Shown: one piece after another, positions 18,175 to 26,453 of the stretch | Numbering within the stretch: the stretch's first letter is position 1 | Layout: each line of letters opens with the position of its first letter | Assembly (NCBI GenBank): GCA_022968985.1 | Contig: JALJPK010000011.1 | Span: 1 to 62,499 of the forward strand | Origin: Pseudomonadales bacterium | GTDB taxonomy: Bacteria > Pseudomonadota > Gammaproteobacteria > Pseudomonadales > Natronospirillaceae | Direction of reading: 5' to 3' | Length of the DNA stretch: 62,499 bases | Notes under the pieces: generated by a model | The model's input: only the letters and a program-made list of their open reading frames with translations | Database searches by the model: none | What the model was told of the DNA's origin: nothing | Made by a program: the position numbers and the translations under genes

Positions 18175-18184
18175 GGTGCTTAAA

Positions 18185-18422
18185 ATGGATACCCAAATTC
18201 ACGATATGTCCAATCTATTTTCTTAATTAGGTTTACATGCAGATGAAAATAATATCAATCAATTTTTTAAGTGAACATTACTTAGAGGATAAAATAAAAA
18301 TTGCCGACACCTCTTTTTTTAATACCGGGCAAAAGTCATTTATTAATCAGTCAATTGAGCAAGACAGCGATTGGTGTGAAGTGATTGATAAAATGGATGT
18401 TCGTTTACGTGGTACTCATTAA
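18185..18422 (+). pseudogene. DUF2789 gene broken by a nonsense codon and a frameshift
   Basis: DUF2789 proteins are small (about 75 residues), beginning MDT.xHxLSxLFxQLGL and ending in DADWxEVVDxLDxRLR. Here an ATG at 18185, with a good AAGGTG ribosome binding site, gives MDTQIHDMSNLFS and then TAA at 18224-18226, where the family has Gln (CAA to TAA). The same frame continues as LGLHADENNINQFFK to a TGA; one extra A after the T-run near 18265-18275 shifts the frame, and the rest (SEHYLEDKIKIADTSFF to SDWCEVIDKMDVRLRG) is in the next frame. The apparent 61-residue ORF at 18237-18422 is the tail of this gene with an accidental start. Two lesions with retained similarity throughout indicate recent decay. 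The family's function is not established. Confidence 0.8.
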
Positions 18423-18705
18423 TAACACGGGGTAAAATAATTGATTAATTGCTTTATCACGTATTGCTTAACTGCAATTCTGTTAAATCATCCCCCTTTT
18501 AAATACCCAATGGAATTATATTTTTAAACCTCATAGAAAAACACAATACTACCTTTGATTTATCTCGATAAAAGTATGATCTAACCTATATCCAGCTTTA
18601 TTATTGCCTCACATCGAATTTATTCACAATATCGTTTTTCTACTCAAAAAAAACCTATATTTTACTGTATAATCCTCCTATATATTTTTTATTGTAGAGC
18701 TTTAG

Positions 18706-19860
18706 ATGACAATCAAACTTAAAATCAACCAAAATACAAACAAAAGCAAAAAGAAACCCCAAGCGCAAAAAGACTTTGATTTTATGTGGGAGATGGTTCA
18801 AAAATCGCAAAAGAAAAACCAAAAGTTAGAAAGCGATATTGATGCACTACGAAAGGTGTATCATCAGCAAATTATACCCGCTGAGTTAGCCACTGCCCCT
18901 TCAATGGTTAAACTTTGTGAACGTTTAATGGTGTTTTTTACAAGAAAAAGCTTACCTGACTGGCAGCGCGATGAACTCAATGAGTGGATTGGTGAATTAT
19001 TAGATCATCTTCGAGTATTAAGTGCTGATGATTTCGCCCGATTATCGCAACAATACAAACAAAGCATAATTGATTTTTATGAGTACAGCGATGAAGATAT
19101 TCAAGAGGCTCAGGCGCAAATGGAAGATGCCCTCGATGCGCTTAATGATATTAACAATAATGAAGGCCCAGATGAAAATAAAGATTCATTTTCAGGATTT
19201 GATTTTAATAATGACGACTTCAAAGAAGCAGGGTTTGATGAACCCGACCCTTCGGTATTTTCTGGAGATGGCTTTTTTAATCAATTTTTTGGTGGGCATA
19301 ATCAAGACAATGAAGACAACAAGCCAGCACAGCTGATTAATGAAAAATGGATACGTACAATATTCAAAAAAACCGCGTCTGCTTTACACCCAGACAAAGA
19401 ACAAGACCCACAAAAACGTGAATTAAAACAAAAACTAATGGCTCAATTGTTAAATGCCCGAGATGACAACGATGTATTTACAATGCTTGAATTACATAAT
19501 GAGCATGTAGATGCTAAGGATCTTGATTTAGCTAAAACAGAAGTAGAAAGTTTGGTTGAATTATTACGCCAACAATATAAACGCTTAGAATTACAACGAC
19601 ATGAATTTATTTACGAAAACCCCGAAAATGCAATGTTACATGAGCTACTTTACGCAACCAGCAAGAAAAAACAAAAAGACAAAATAACAAACCACTTAAA
19701 TGTCATCAACTCTCAAGTTGAGCAAAACGAACACTTAGTAGGCAGCTTAAAAAACATGAAAGTATTAAAACAAGCCATTGAAGCTCGTTTTGAAAACGCG
19801 TACGGCTACAACGATGAACTTGAAGATGAAATCATGGGTAGTTTTTTTGTTGATCAATAA
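18706..19860 (+). CDS. J-domain (DnaJ-like) protein, unusual architecture
   Basis: The 384-residue cytoplasmic protein is highly charged. A Lys-rich N-terminus and a helical region (to about 150) are followed by an acidic Asp/Asn/Phe/Gly-rich stretch (about 155-210), then a J-like segment with IRTIFKKTASALHPDKEQDP, where HPD sits at about residues 229-231, and a C-terminal coiled-coil-like region rich in Lys, Glu and Gln. The HPD tripeptide is what stimulates DnaK ATPase in J-proteins. The central rather than N-terminal J-segment and the lack of zinc-finger and DnaJ C-terminal domains make it a specialised co-chaperone of unknown client. It is convergent with the SNF2 helicase gene; a palindromic element lies between them. 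Confidence 0.8.
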   Translation: MTIKLKINQNTNKSKKKPQAQKDFDFMWEMVQKSQKKNQKLESDIDALRKVYHQQIIPAELATAPSMVKLCERLMVFFTRKSLPDWQRDELNEWIGELLDHLRVLSADDFARLSQQYKQSIIDFYEYSDEDIQEAQAQMEDALDALNDINNNEGPDENKDSFSGFDFNNDDFKEAGFDEPDPSVFSGDGFFNQFFGGHNQDNEDNKPAQLINEKWIRTIFKKTASALHPDKEQDPQKRELKQKLMAQLLNARDDNDVFTMLELHNEHVDAKDLDLAKTEVESLVELLRQQYKRLELQRHEFIYENPENAMLHELLYATSKKKQKDKITNHLNVINSQVEQNEHLVGSLKNMKVLKQAIEARFENAYGYNDELEDEIMGSFFVDQ

Positions 19861-19950
19861 CAACGTATTTAATATGTTAACTATTGATAATTGCTCTTTA
19901 TTGCTCCTTATAATTTAGTAATGATATTTCATTTCAATATAGAGATGTAG

Positions 19951-20056
19951 GGTCGATATTTATATCGAAAAAAAACAGTATTGTCTGTTAATTTTTTGTT
20001 AGTTGTCAGGGCAAGCCGCTGACCTACAACTAGATTATTTTGTATATAAATCGACC
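19951..20056. repeat. Palindromic (REP/MITE-like) element between convergent genes
   Basis: The ends are near-inverted copies: GGTCGATATTTATA at 19951 and TATATAAATCGACC at 20043-20056. Inside the left end is a perfect hairpin TCGATAT-TT-ATATCGA (19953-19968) followed by eight A. The centre has a second interrupted palindrome, TAGTTGTCAG paired with CTGACCTACAACTA. It may act as a bidirectional terminator for the convergent J-domain and SNF2 genes or be a small mobile repeat. No second copy was noticed in this window. Confidence 0.45.
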
Positions 20057-20075
20057 TTAACAATTCAATTCAATT

Positions 20076-23000
20076 TTACTCTATGCCAAATAAACCCAAC
20101 AATTGATTGCTGTCCATTTTATTAAATTTAGCGTCCGCTTTACCTTCGTATACCGCATCAGCCATAGCTTGTTTTTTCTTTTGTAATTCTAATACCCGTT
20201 CTTCAATGCTGTCTTGTGTCACTAATTTATATACAAAAACCGGTTTGTCTTGCCCTATTCTATAAGCACGATCAGTTGCTTGGTTTTCGGCAGCTGGGTT
20301 CCACCATGGGTCAAAATGGATCACAGTATCGGCCTGAGTTAAGTTCAAACCTACACCGCCAGCTTTAAGTGAGATTAAAAACACCCCCACCTCACCACTT
20401 GTAAACTTAGCGATCTCTTCTTCACGTTTTCGTGTTTGTCCGGTTAATTTTGCTGTAGTGATTTTATGTTTATGTAATTCGTCTTCAATAATTAAAAGCA
20501 TTTGAGCAAACTGCGAAAAAATTAATACTTTGCGCCCTTCCTCTAACATTTCAGGTAATACGTCTAATATAAATTGCAATTTCGCGCTGTTTTTTACTTT
20601 TTTGGCTTCATCGAGTTTGACTAATTTTGGGTGGCAACAGGCTTGGCGTAATTTTAATAAGGCGTCTAAAAATTCAATATGGCTTTTTGCGATGCCTTTT
20701 TCTTTTAATAATTGACGTACTCGTTTTTCCATTGTGACTCGAATACTTTCATACAATTTTCGCTGATCTGTTGGCATCTCTAAATGTTGAATGATTTCTG
20801 TTTTAGCAGGCAACTCTGTTGCAACGGCGTCTTTTGTTCGGCGTAACAAAAAAGGTTTTATTCGTTCATTTAACCAATTTTGAGCGTACATATCACCATC
20901 TTCGATGGGTTTGCGATACAAATCATTAAACCCTTTAAAACTATTAAGAAACCCGGGCATCAGAAAATCATATAACGACCACAGTTCACCTAAATGATTT
21001 TCAATAGGTGTGCCTGTCATACACAAACGGTGTTTTGCTTTTAGTTGTTTGATAGCTTGAGTCATTTTGGCTTTAGGATTTTTAATCACTTGAGCTTCAT
21101 CTAATATCAGCCATAACCATTTTTGTTGTTTATGTAATTCGATATCACGATGGATTAATGGATAGGTTGTAATAATTAAATGATATTCAGAAATAGAATC
21201 AAATAGTTCGTGGCGTTGTGGGCCATGTAATACAAGTACTTTTAATTTGGGTGCAAACTTTTTGGCTTCACTGCGCCAATTACCCACCAAACTAGTAGGG
21301 CAAACCACCATAATGGGTTTGTCTATTTTTTTGCGATTAAACAATACTTGCATCATCGCTAACGCTTGTACTGTTTTACCTAAGCCCATGTCATCGGCTA
21401 AAATCCCACCAAAACCATATTCTTGTAAAAAACCTAACCAGTTTAAACCCTGTTGTTGATAGTCACGTAACTCTGCGTTTAACCCTCTTGGGCTTTTTAT
21501 TGTTTTTATGCCTTTAAAGTTGCCTAATTTTTTGGCTAAACTTTGTATTTTTTTACCGCCAGACCATGTATTCACAAATGGAATATGGTTTAAGGCGTCG
21601 GCATGGTAACGCCCAATTTGCCCATCTTTATTAGCAAGCTGGCTTAATATTTTAATAATAGGCTGAATGTCTTTTTTATTAAACTTTAAAAAGTCGCCAT
21701 TATTGGGCACCAATATTTTATCTGGTAAGTTTTCCCAATCGGCTATATGCGCTAATCCATCAATGAGTAATGGCACCAAATCTATTTTTTTGCCATTGAT
21801 ATTGACCGATAATCCCAACTCAAACCAATTATCATATCCCGACTCGTCCCCGTCTAAAAACTCCCCCTCTAAAAAACCATCGGCATGATTAATTTCATGA
21901 ATGGAGGGTAATTTAATGTTTTCTAATATCACTTTCCAGCCATTTAACTCTAAATCGGCTTGAACATTTAATTTAAATTCAACCCAATAATAGGGAGCTA
22001 CAGCGGTAAACACACTACCTTTGCCAGACACAATTGAATTTATCGGATCATTTAACCCGCTATTTTTAAGTTGTTGATACGCTTTTTTCTCAGCGTTTAA
22101 ATCACGTACCCAGCGATGTAACACTCCATTTTTATTAAACTGTGTTGGGGTTTTTGCTTCATATTGATTGTATTCAATTAAAAACTCACCGTATTGCAAA
22201 TAAAACTTTGCATAATACATGTTTTCTTTTTCATCAAAAAACACATTTAATACGGGCTGAAACTCTCCTGTAATTTCCACTATATTTAAATCAATTGGCG
22301 CGGTAACAGGCAAGTTGTTATCAAATAACCATTGTGAGAATTGCTGTGCGTCTTTTTTATTTAATGCTGGTAAATCATGTAAATGATCAATCACATCTTC
22401 ACTTAATGCACTTTCTAACTGTCCCATTTGCTGAGTTTGTAAATTCAAAAAACAAAGTGGAGACGTAGGTAATATTATAAAGTCGGCGCTGCCTTTAATT
22501 AATATTTCTAACTTAAAAGGTGCTTTTTTTGTCCAATTAAATTCAAAACTCTCATAATTGGATAAAAATTCAAACTTGCCACCACTTGGATCCATCCAAT
22601 AACAACGGTCTGTTTCAATCATTTTAATTAAAACCTGAGCACTGGCAGCGTCATCAATTCTATAATCACTGGCCGAGTCACTCCAACTAAATGACATCGC
22701 TTTAAATACAGCGTTATCTTTTTGAGAAAGTAGGTTTTGTTGATATCCATATGACACATCTTCATAAATTGTGCGCAAATTCACAGCGGCACCTTTATTT
22801 ATGCCGCCTTTTTTATTAAATTTGGTTTTTCTTACATTAACAAACACACCTGAATAATCTTGACTAACGTAATAATTTAAAAACTCTTGATTAGTAACTT
22901 GTTTGTTATCTGTTTTGACTGTCATATTTTTCAGCTCGGCATTATCAAACCAAGACTGCATTTTACTTTTTCGGTTGTTTGTTTTTTTATGCTCAACAAA

Positions 23001-23285
23001 CAAACCTACTTCAAACGCTTTTAACGCTATAGCAACACCGTGTTTGCACTGAAACGCTACTGGACACGAACAATCGGTTTCAAGCCCACCGTCTTCATCC
23101 AAGCTGACACTGATATAATACACATTTTCATAATTACCCCTGACTTCACCGTTTACAATCGAATCATCATTGTCGTCAAAACTAATACTAATTACCTGTC
23201 CACTTTTAAAATAATGCTCACCTCTACGCTGAGCATTTGAATTAAATGATTGTTTAATTGCTTGTTTTGGAATTTTAATCGTCAT
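20076..23285 (-). CDS. SWIM zinc finger, SNF2-family helicase/ATPase
   Basis: This 1069-residue protein joins an N-terminal SWIM zinc finger (CSCPVAFQCKHG, about residues 65-80) to a large middle region and a C-terminal SNF2 ATPase. The helicase motifs are complete: I GGILADDMGLGKT (about 620-632), II LDEAQ (about 729), III MTGTPIENH, IV VLIFSQFAQML, V GGVGLNLTQADTVIHFDPWWNP and VI NQATDRAYRIGQ (about 1000). Proteins of this type are double-stranded DNA translocases that remodel protein-DNA complexes; bacterial SWIM-SNF2 proteins have no settled role. No nuclease, methylase or other defence partner lies nearby. The gene is monocistronic, convergent with the J-domain gene and divergent from pxpA. 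Confidence 0.92.
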   Translation of the reverse strand: MTIKIPKQAIKQSFNSNAQRRGEHYFKSGQVISISFDDNDDSIVNGEVRGNYENVYYISVSLDEDGGLETDCSCPVAFQCKHGVAIALKAFEVGLFVEHKKTNNRKSKMQSWFDNAELKNMTVKTDNKQVTNQEFLNYYVSQDYSGVFVNVRKTKFNKKGGINKGAAVNLRTIYEDVSYGYQQNLLSQKDNAVFKAMSFSWSDSASDYRIDDAASAQVLIKMIETDRCYWMDPSGGKFEFLSNYESFEFNWTKKAPFKLEILIKGSADFIILPTSPLCFLNLQTQQMGQLESALSEDVIDHLHDLPALNKKDAQQFSQWLFDNNLPVTAPIDLNIVEITGEFQPVLNVFFDEKENMYYAKFYLQYGEFLIEYNQYEAKTPTQFNKNGVLHRWVRDLNAEKKAYQQLKNSGLNDPINSIVSGKGSVFTAVAPYYWVEFKLNVQADLELNGWKVILENIKLPSIHEINHADGFLEGEFLDGDESGYDNWFELGLSVNINGKKIDLVPLLIDGLAHIADWENLPDKILVPNNGDFLKFNKKDIQPIIKILSQLANKDGQIGRYHADALNHIPFVNTWSGGKKIQSLAKKLGNFKGIKTIKSPRGLNAELRDYQQQGLNWLGFLQEYGFGGILADDMGLGKTVQALAMMQVLFNRKKIDKPIMVVCPTSLVGNWRSEAKKFAPKLKVLVLHGPQRHELFDSISEYHLIITTYPLIHRDIELHKQQKWLWLILDEAQVIKNPKAKMTQAIKQLKAKHRLCMTGTPIENHLGELWSLYDFLMPGFLNSFKGFNDLYRKPIEDGDMYAQNWLNERIKPFLLRRTKDAVATELPAKTEIIQHLEMPTDQRKLYESIRVTMEKRVRQLLKEKGIAKSHIEFLDALLKLRQACCHPKLVKLDEAKKVKNSAKLQFILDVLPEMLEEGRKVLIFSQFAQMLLIIEDELHKHKITTAKLTGQTRKREEEIAKFTSGEVGVFLISLKAGGVGLNLTQADTVIHFDPWWNPAAENQATDRAYRIGQDKPVFVYKLVTQDSIEERVLELQKKKQAMADAVYEGKADAKFNKMDSNQLLGLFGIE

Positions 23286-23523
23286 AAATAATATTAACAG
23301 GGCAAATTTTGGTGGTTATATACTACTAAAACTCATTATCTAACGCTGTATATAAATGTATAAATTACTCATTTTTTTGTCATACGAAGTTTCGAAAACT
23401 TACATAACGAAGGCTAAATTGCATGATAATTACAAAAACTTGCAGTATTACCCCTGGACAAGTAACCATCCTTTTTCGCATCTGATATCATTTAAGCCAT
23501 TAATGACTGTAATTAGAAACCCT

Positions 23524-24255
23524 ATGAAATTAAATTGCGATTTAGGTGAAAGTTTTGGTAACTGGAAAATGGGCCTTGATGAACAGGTTATGCCGTTTAT
23601 CGATCAAGCGAATATTGCCTGTGGTTTCCACGCAGGTGATCCTTTAGTAATATTAAACACCCTAAAACTTGCAAAACAACACAATGTGACAATTGGCGCC
23701 CATCCTAGTTACCCAGATTTAGTTGGATTTGGTAGGCGTTCAATGAAATGCTCCAAACAAGAAATCATCGCAATGATGTTGTATCAAATATCCGCCATCG
23801 ACGGCATGGCAAAATCATTGGGATTAAACTTAGAATACGTTAAACCTCATGGAGCGTTATATAACGACATGATGCTTAACCCAAACGTTAGAAACGCCAT
23901 ATTCGACGCGATACGACAGTATCCAAAAAAATTAAAACTGATGTGTCAGGCCACTAAAAACTTAGAAGCCCATAAAAAAGAAGCCCAAACATTTAATATT
24001 GAAATTCTCGCAGAAGTTTTCGCCGATCGCTGTTATTTAGATGATGGCTCGTTAATGCCTAGAGGTGAGATACAAGCAGTGCATAATCAACAAAAAACCT
24101 TAGGACAAGTTGAACAGTTGATGAAAACAGGCACAGTCACCACCAATACTGGCAAGACACTTATTATACAGGCCGACAGCCTTTGTGTGCATGGCGACAA
24201 TATTGAAGCGGTGAATATGATTCAAACCATTAGAGATCTGATTCAAGGTGAATGA
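23524..24255 (+). CDS. pxpA: 5-oxoprolinase subunit A
   Basis: PxpA (LamB/YcsF family) is one of three subunits of the bacterial 5-oxoprolinase, which hydrolyses 5-oxo-L-proline to L-glutamate using ATP. The protein has the family signatures LNCDLGESFGNW at the N-terminus, ANIACGFHAGDP, TIGAHPSYPDLVGFGRR and VKPHGALYN, and ends SLCVHGDN. The open frame extends back to 23356, but the family starts at the LNCDLGE motif, so the ATG at 23524 (243 residues, near the usual length) is chosen; an ATG at 23503 is the alternative. No clear ribosome binding site is seen for either. The end overlaps pxpB by eight bases. The order A-B-C differs from E. coli pxpBCA. Confidence 0.93.
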   Translation: MKLNCDLGESFGNWKMGLDEQVMPFIDQANIACGFHAGDPLVILNTLKLAKQHNVTIGAHPSYPDLVGFGRRSMKCSKQEIIAMMLYQISAIDGMAKSLGLNLEYVKPHGALYNDMMLNPNVRNAIFDAIRQYPKKLKLMCQATKNLEAHKKEAQTFNIEILAEVFADRCYLDDGSLMPRGEIQAVHNQQKTLGQVEQLMKTGTVTTNTGKTLIIQADSLCVHGDNIEAVNMIQTIRDLIQGE

Positions 24256-24949
24256 GTTGTTTAGAATTGAAATTGCTGGAGAAAACGCGCTTATTATTGT
24301 TTTTGCAGACAAGATAAATGATAAAGCGTTTAGTTTAGTACAGCAGGCTACCACATTAATTCGTCAGCAACTGTCAGAAAAAGTAGTCGATTTAATTCCT
24401 TCTTATGCCTCGGTTTTAGTGCAATTTGATTTGTTAGTGATTGATCACTTTCAATTACAAAATTCATTACGCGCCCTTTTAAGTACACTGCAGCAAACTA
24501 AAAAACAATCAAACGAAATCATTAGCCTACCCGTTTATTATTCAAAAAAATCGGGGCCTGATTTAGAACGAATTGCACAACACACACAGCTTTCAATTGA
24601 AGCCATTATTGAGTGTCATCACAGTCAAATTTATCAAGTTTATGCCATAGGGTTTGCGCCAGGTTTTGCGTATTTAGGCCAAGTGAACCCCAAAATTGCA
24701 ACCCCTAGACTAGACTCTCCCCGATTAAAAGTCCCTAAAGGCGCAGTGGCTATTGCCGACCAACAAACCGCTATTTACCCGAATCAATCTCCAGGAGGCT
24801 GGAACATTATTGGTTTGTGCCCGCTGGATATGTTTAACCCAAATCAGCGCCCTCACATGCCGATTCAAGTAGGTGATCAAGTTAAATTTAAACCCATCAC
24901 CGAACAAAGCTTTATCGATCTTGGAGGAACGTTTAATGACATCGTCTAA
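24248..24949 (+). CDS. pxpB: 5-oxoprolinase subunit B
   Basis: The 233-residue PxpB (KipI-like, cyclophilin-like fold) forms the PxpBC part of 5-oxoprolinase. Signatures seen are VYAIGFAPGFAYLG, TPRLDSPRLKVPKGAVAIAD and QSPGGWNIIGLCP, which are characteristic of the KipI/allophanate hydrolase subunit 1 family. It overlaps pxpA by eight bases, and its last 14 bases overlap the first of four tandem pxpC starts (24936), preceded by a good GGAGGA ribosome binding site. The tight overlaps show a single transcript. Confidence 0.93.
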   Translation: MNELFRIEIAGENALIIVFADKINDKAFSLVQQATTLIRQQLSEKVVDLIPSYASVLVQFDLLVIDHFQLQNSLRALLSTLQQTKKQSNEIISLPVYYSKKSGPDLERIAQHTQLSIEAIIECHHSQIYQVYAIGFAPGFAYLGQVNPKIATPRLDSPRLKVPKGAVAIADQQTAIYPNQSPGGWNIIGLCPLDMFNPNQRPHMPIQVGDQVKFKPITEQSFIDLGGTFNDIV

Positions 24950-25184
24950 TAACAAAACAGGTTTTAAATTCATTAAAGCTTGTATTTTATCGCTTATTCA
25001 AGACTCCTGTAGAATATGATGTCATCACCTAATAACAAAACAGGTTTTAAAGTTATTAAAGCCGGTATTTTATCGCTGATTCAAGACTCAGGTAGAATAT
25101 GATGGCATCACCTAATAACAACACAGGTTTTACAGTCATTAAAATCGGTATTTTATCGCTTATTCAAGATTTAGGCAGAATATA
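24936..25184 (+). repeat. Three extra tandem copies of the first 83 bp of pxpC, each a coupled mini-ORF
   Basis: Starts of near-identical sequence occur at 24936, 25019, 25102 and 25185, exactly 83 bases apart. The first three each encode a 27-residue peptide (beginning MTSSNNKTGFKFIK, MSSPNNKTGFKVIK and MASPNNNTGFTVIK) and terminate at a TGA, TGA or TAA whose last base is the first base of the next ATG. The fourth copy continues into full pxpC. Only the first copy has a strong upstream GGAGGA, so pxpC translation probably relies on reinitiation along the chain. The copies have diverged by several substitutions, but none contains an internal stop. Confidence 0.92.
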
Positions 25185-26177
25185 ATGGCATCGTCTAATA
25201 ACAAAACAGGTTTTAAAGTTATTAAAGCCGGTATTTTATCGCTTATTCAAGATTTAGGTAGAGTCGGACACTTTAATATTGGATTAACCAATGGTGGCCC
25301 TATTGATAAAACGGCTTTTAAATGGGCCAACCGATTAAACTCAAACGATTTAAACTCATCGGTAATTGAAGTGAGTGTGGGTGGATTAGAATTACAAGCA
25401 AACTGCGATCAAGTGATTGTATTAACTGGCGCAAACATGCCTTTAACTATTAATAATCAAAATAAAGAATTATGGCAATCACACTTCGTACAAGCTGGTG
25501 ACATTATTAAATTAGGGTTTGCAACTGAAGGTTTACGTTGTTATCTAGCCATTTATGGTGGTTTTCAAATCGGAAAAACATTCGGCAGTACAGCAACGGT
25601 TTGTCGTGAAAATATCGGCGGCCTTTTGAAGGGTAAAAACGGCGCACACATAGGAGGCCAGGCTTTACAGGTTGATGATTTTTTGCCTTGTATTCAAATA
25701 AACAAAAATACAAAACCTGAATTATTGTATTTAGAAAAATCACATCAACCAGTATACACAAACGAAATTACACTTCGAACTATTCCAAGTTACCAACAAA
25801 GGTTTTTTTCAGATTTAGAGCAACGACTGTTTTATTCAAACCAATACACAGTAAGCCAAAATATTGATCGAATGGGTTATCGTTTAACTGGGCGCAAAGT
25901 GACATCTGATTTAAACGGTATTTTATCAGAAGGCATTTGTCATGGTGCGGTACAAATCCCTAATGACGGACAACCGATTGTATTATTAAATGACAGGCAA
26001 ACCATTGGTGGTTATCCAAAAATAGGCTCGGTGATTGGGCTGGACACTGAAAAACTGGGGCAGCTTGCACCAGGGGCTAAAGTGAATTTCGAACAAATAT
26101 CTATGGAAGACGCTAATAATATATTGCATTTAAATCACAGTTTATTTAAACGTACTCAATTACATAAAATAAATTAA
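25185..26177 (+). CDS. pxpC: 5-oxoprolinase subunit C (biotin-dependent carboxyltransferase family)
   Basis: The 330-residue PxpC (KipA-like, allophanate hydrolase subunit 2 family) completes the 5-oxoprolinase. Family motifs are VIKAGILSLIQDLGRVG at the N-terminus, LTNGGPIDKTAFKWANRL, ANCDQVIVLTGANMP, YLAIYGGFQI and the C-terminal SEGICHGAVQIPNDGQPIVLLNDRQTIGGYP (quoted in parts; about residues 246-276). The N-terminal extension MASSNNKTGF before the conserved VIKAG is slightly long. There is no good ribosome binding site at 25185; the start overlaps the TAA of the preceding mini-ORF (TAATG). The gene itself looks intact. Confidence 0.93.
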   Translation: MASSNNKTGFKVIKAGILSLIQDLGRVGHFNIGLTNGGPIDKTAFKWANRLNSNDLNSSVIEVSVGGLELQANCDQVIVLTGANMPLTINNQNKELWQSHFVQAGDIIKLGFATEGLRCYLAIYGGFQIGKTFGSTATVCRENIGGLLKGKNGAHIGGQALQVDDFLPCIQINKNTKPELLYLEKSHQPVYTNEITLRTIPSYQQRFFSDLEQRLFYSNQYTVSQNIDRMGYRLTGRKVTSDLNGILSEGICHGAVQIPNDGQPIVLLNDRQTIGGYPKIGSVIGLDTEKLGQLAPGAKVNFEQISMEDANNILHLNHSLFKRTQLHKIN

Positions 26178-26256
26178 TGGATGATTAACCCCTTACTTTG
26201 TTTGATAATTCATAAATGATTCATCAAATTTAAACTTAAGAAACAACAATCATTAG

Positions 26257-26276
26257 AGGGTGAAATCTTCACCTTT
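26257..26276 (+). terminator. Possible terminator of pxpABC
   Basis: GGTGAA (26259-26264) and TTCACC (26268-26273) form a short hairpin followed by only three T. It lies about 80 bases after pxpC. The weak T-run makes this tentative. Confidence 0.35.
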
Positions 26277-26453
26277 ATACCCACTAATATTACCTAAGAA
26301 TTTAATAATCAGAGTAATTGAGCCGTTTTGCAAAAAATTACTTTCCAAATCAATATAGAACGCTATACTCCACAGGTTTGCCTATTTCCCTGCATTTTTA
26401 AGCATGATAATTTTTTATAGGCAGTTATCGTCATCTTTTATAAGGGTACCCTC

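Larger units (their letters stand above)
17477..18184. other. Gene-free stretch upstream of the GH3 operon
   Basis: About 700 AT-rich bases without a convincing gene. It holds an inverted repeat TTGACAAG (17572-17579) / CCTGTCAA (17591-17598), about 100 bases upstream of the GH3 start and possibly an operator or promoter element of that operon. It also holds four and a half units of the heptamer CTAAAAC (18141 to about 18174). Nothing else is supported. Confidence 0.5.

Noticed and set aside
18237-18422. Independent 61-residue small protein gene
   Set aside because: It aligns with the C-terminal two thirds of DUF2789, whose N-terminal part lies just upstream in another frame, and its own start has no ribosome binding site.
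18706-23285. Phage-defence island (SNF2 helicase plus J-protein)
   Set aside because: No methylase, nuclease, DUF1998 or other defence partner is present, and the genes are convergent rather than in an operon.
23356-23523. N-terminal extension of PxpA by 56 residues
   Set aside because: The extension has no family similarity; PxpA proteins begin at the LNCDLGE motif, which follows the ATG at 23524.
24936-25187. CRISPR-like regular 83-bp periodicity
   Set aside because: Repeats are directly adjacent with no spacers and encode the start of pxpC; this is tandem gene-start duplication.
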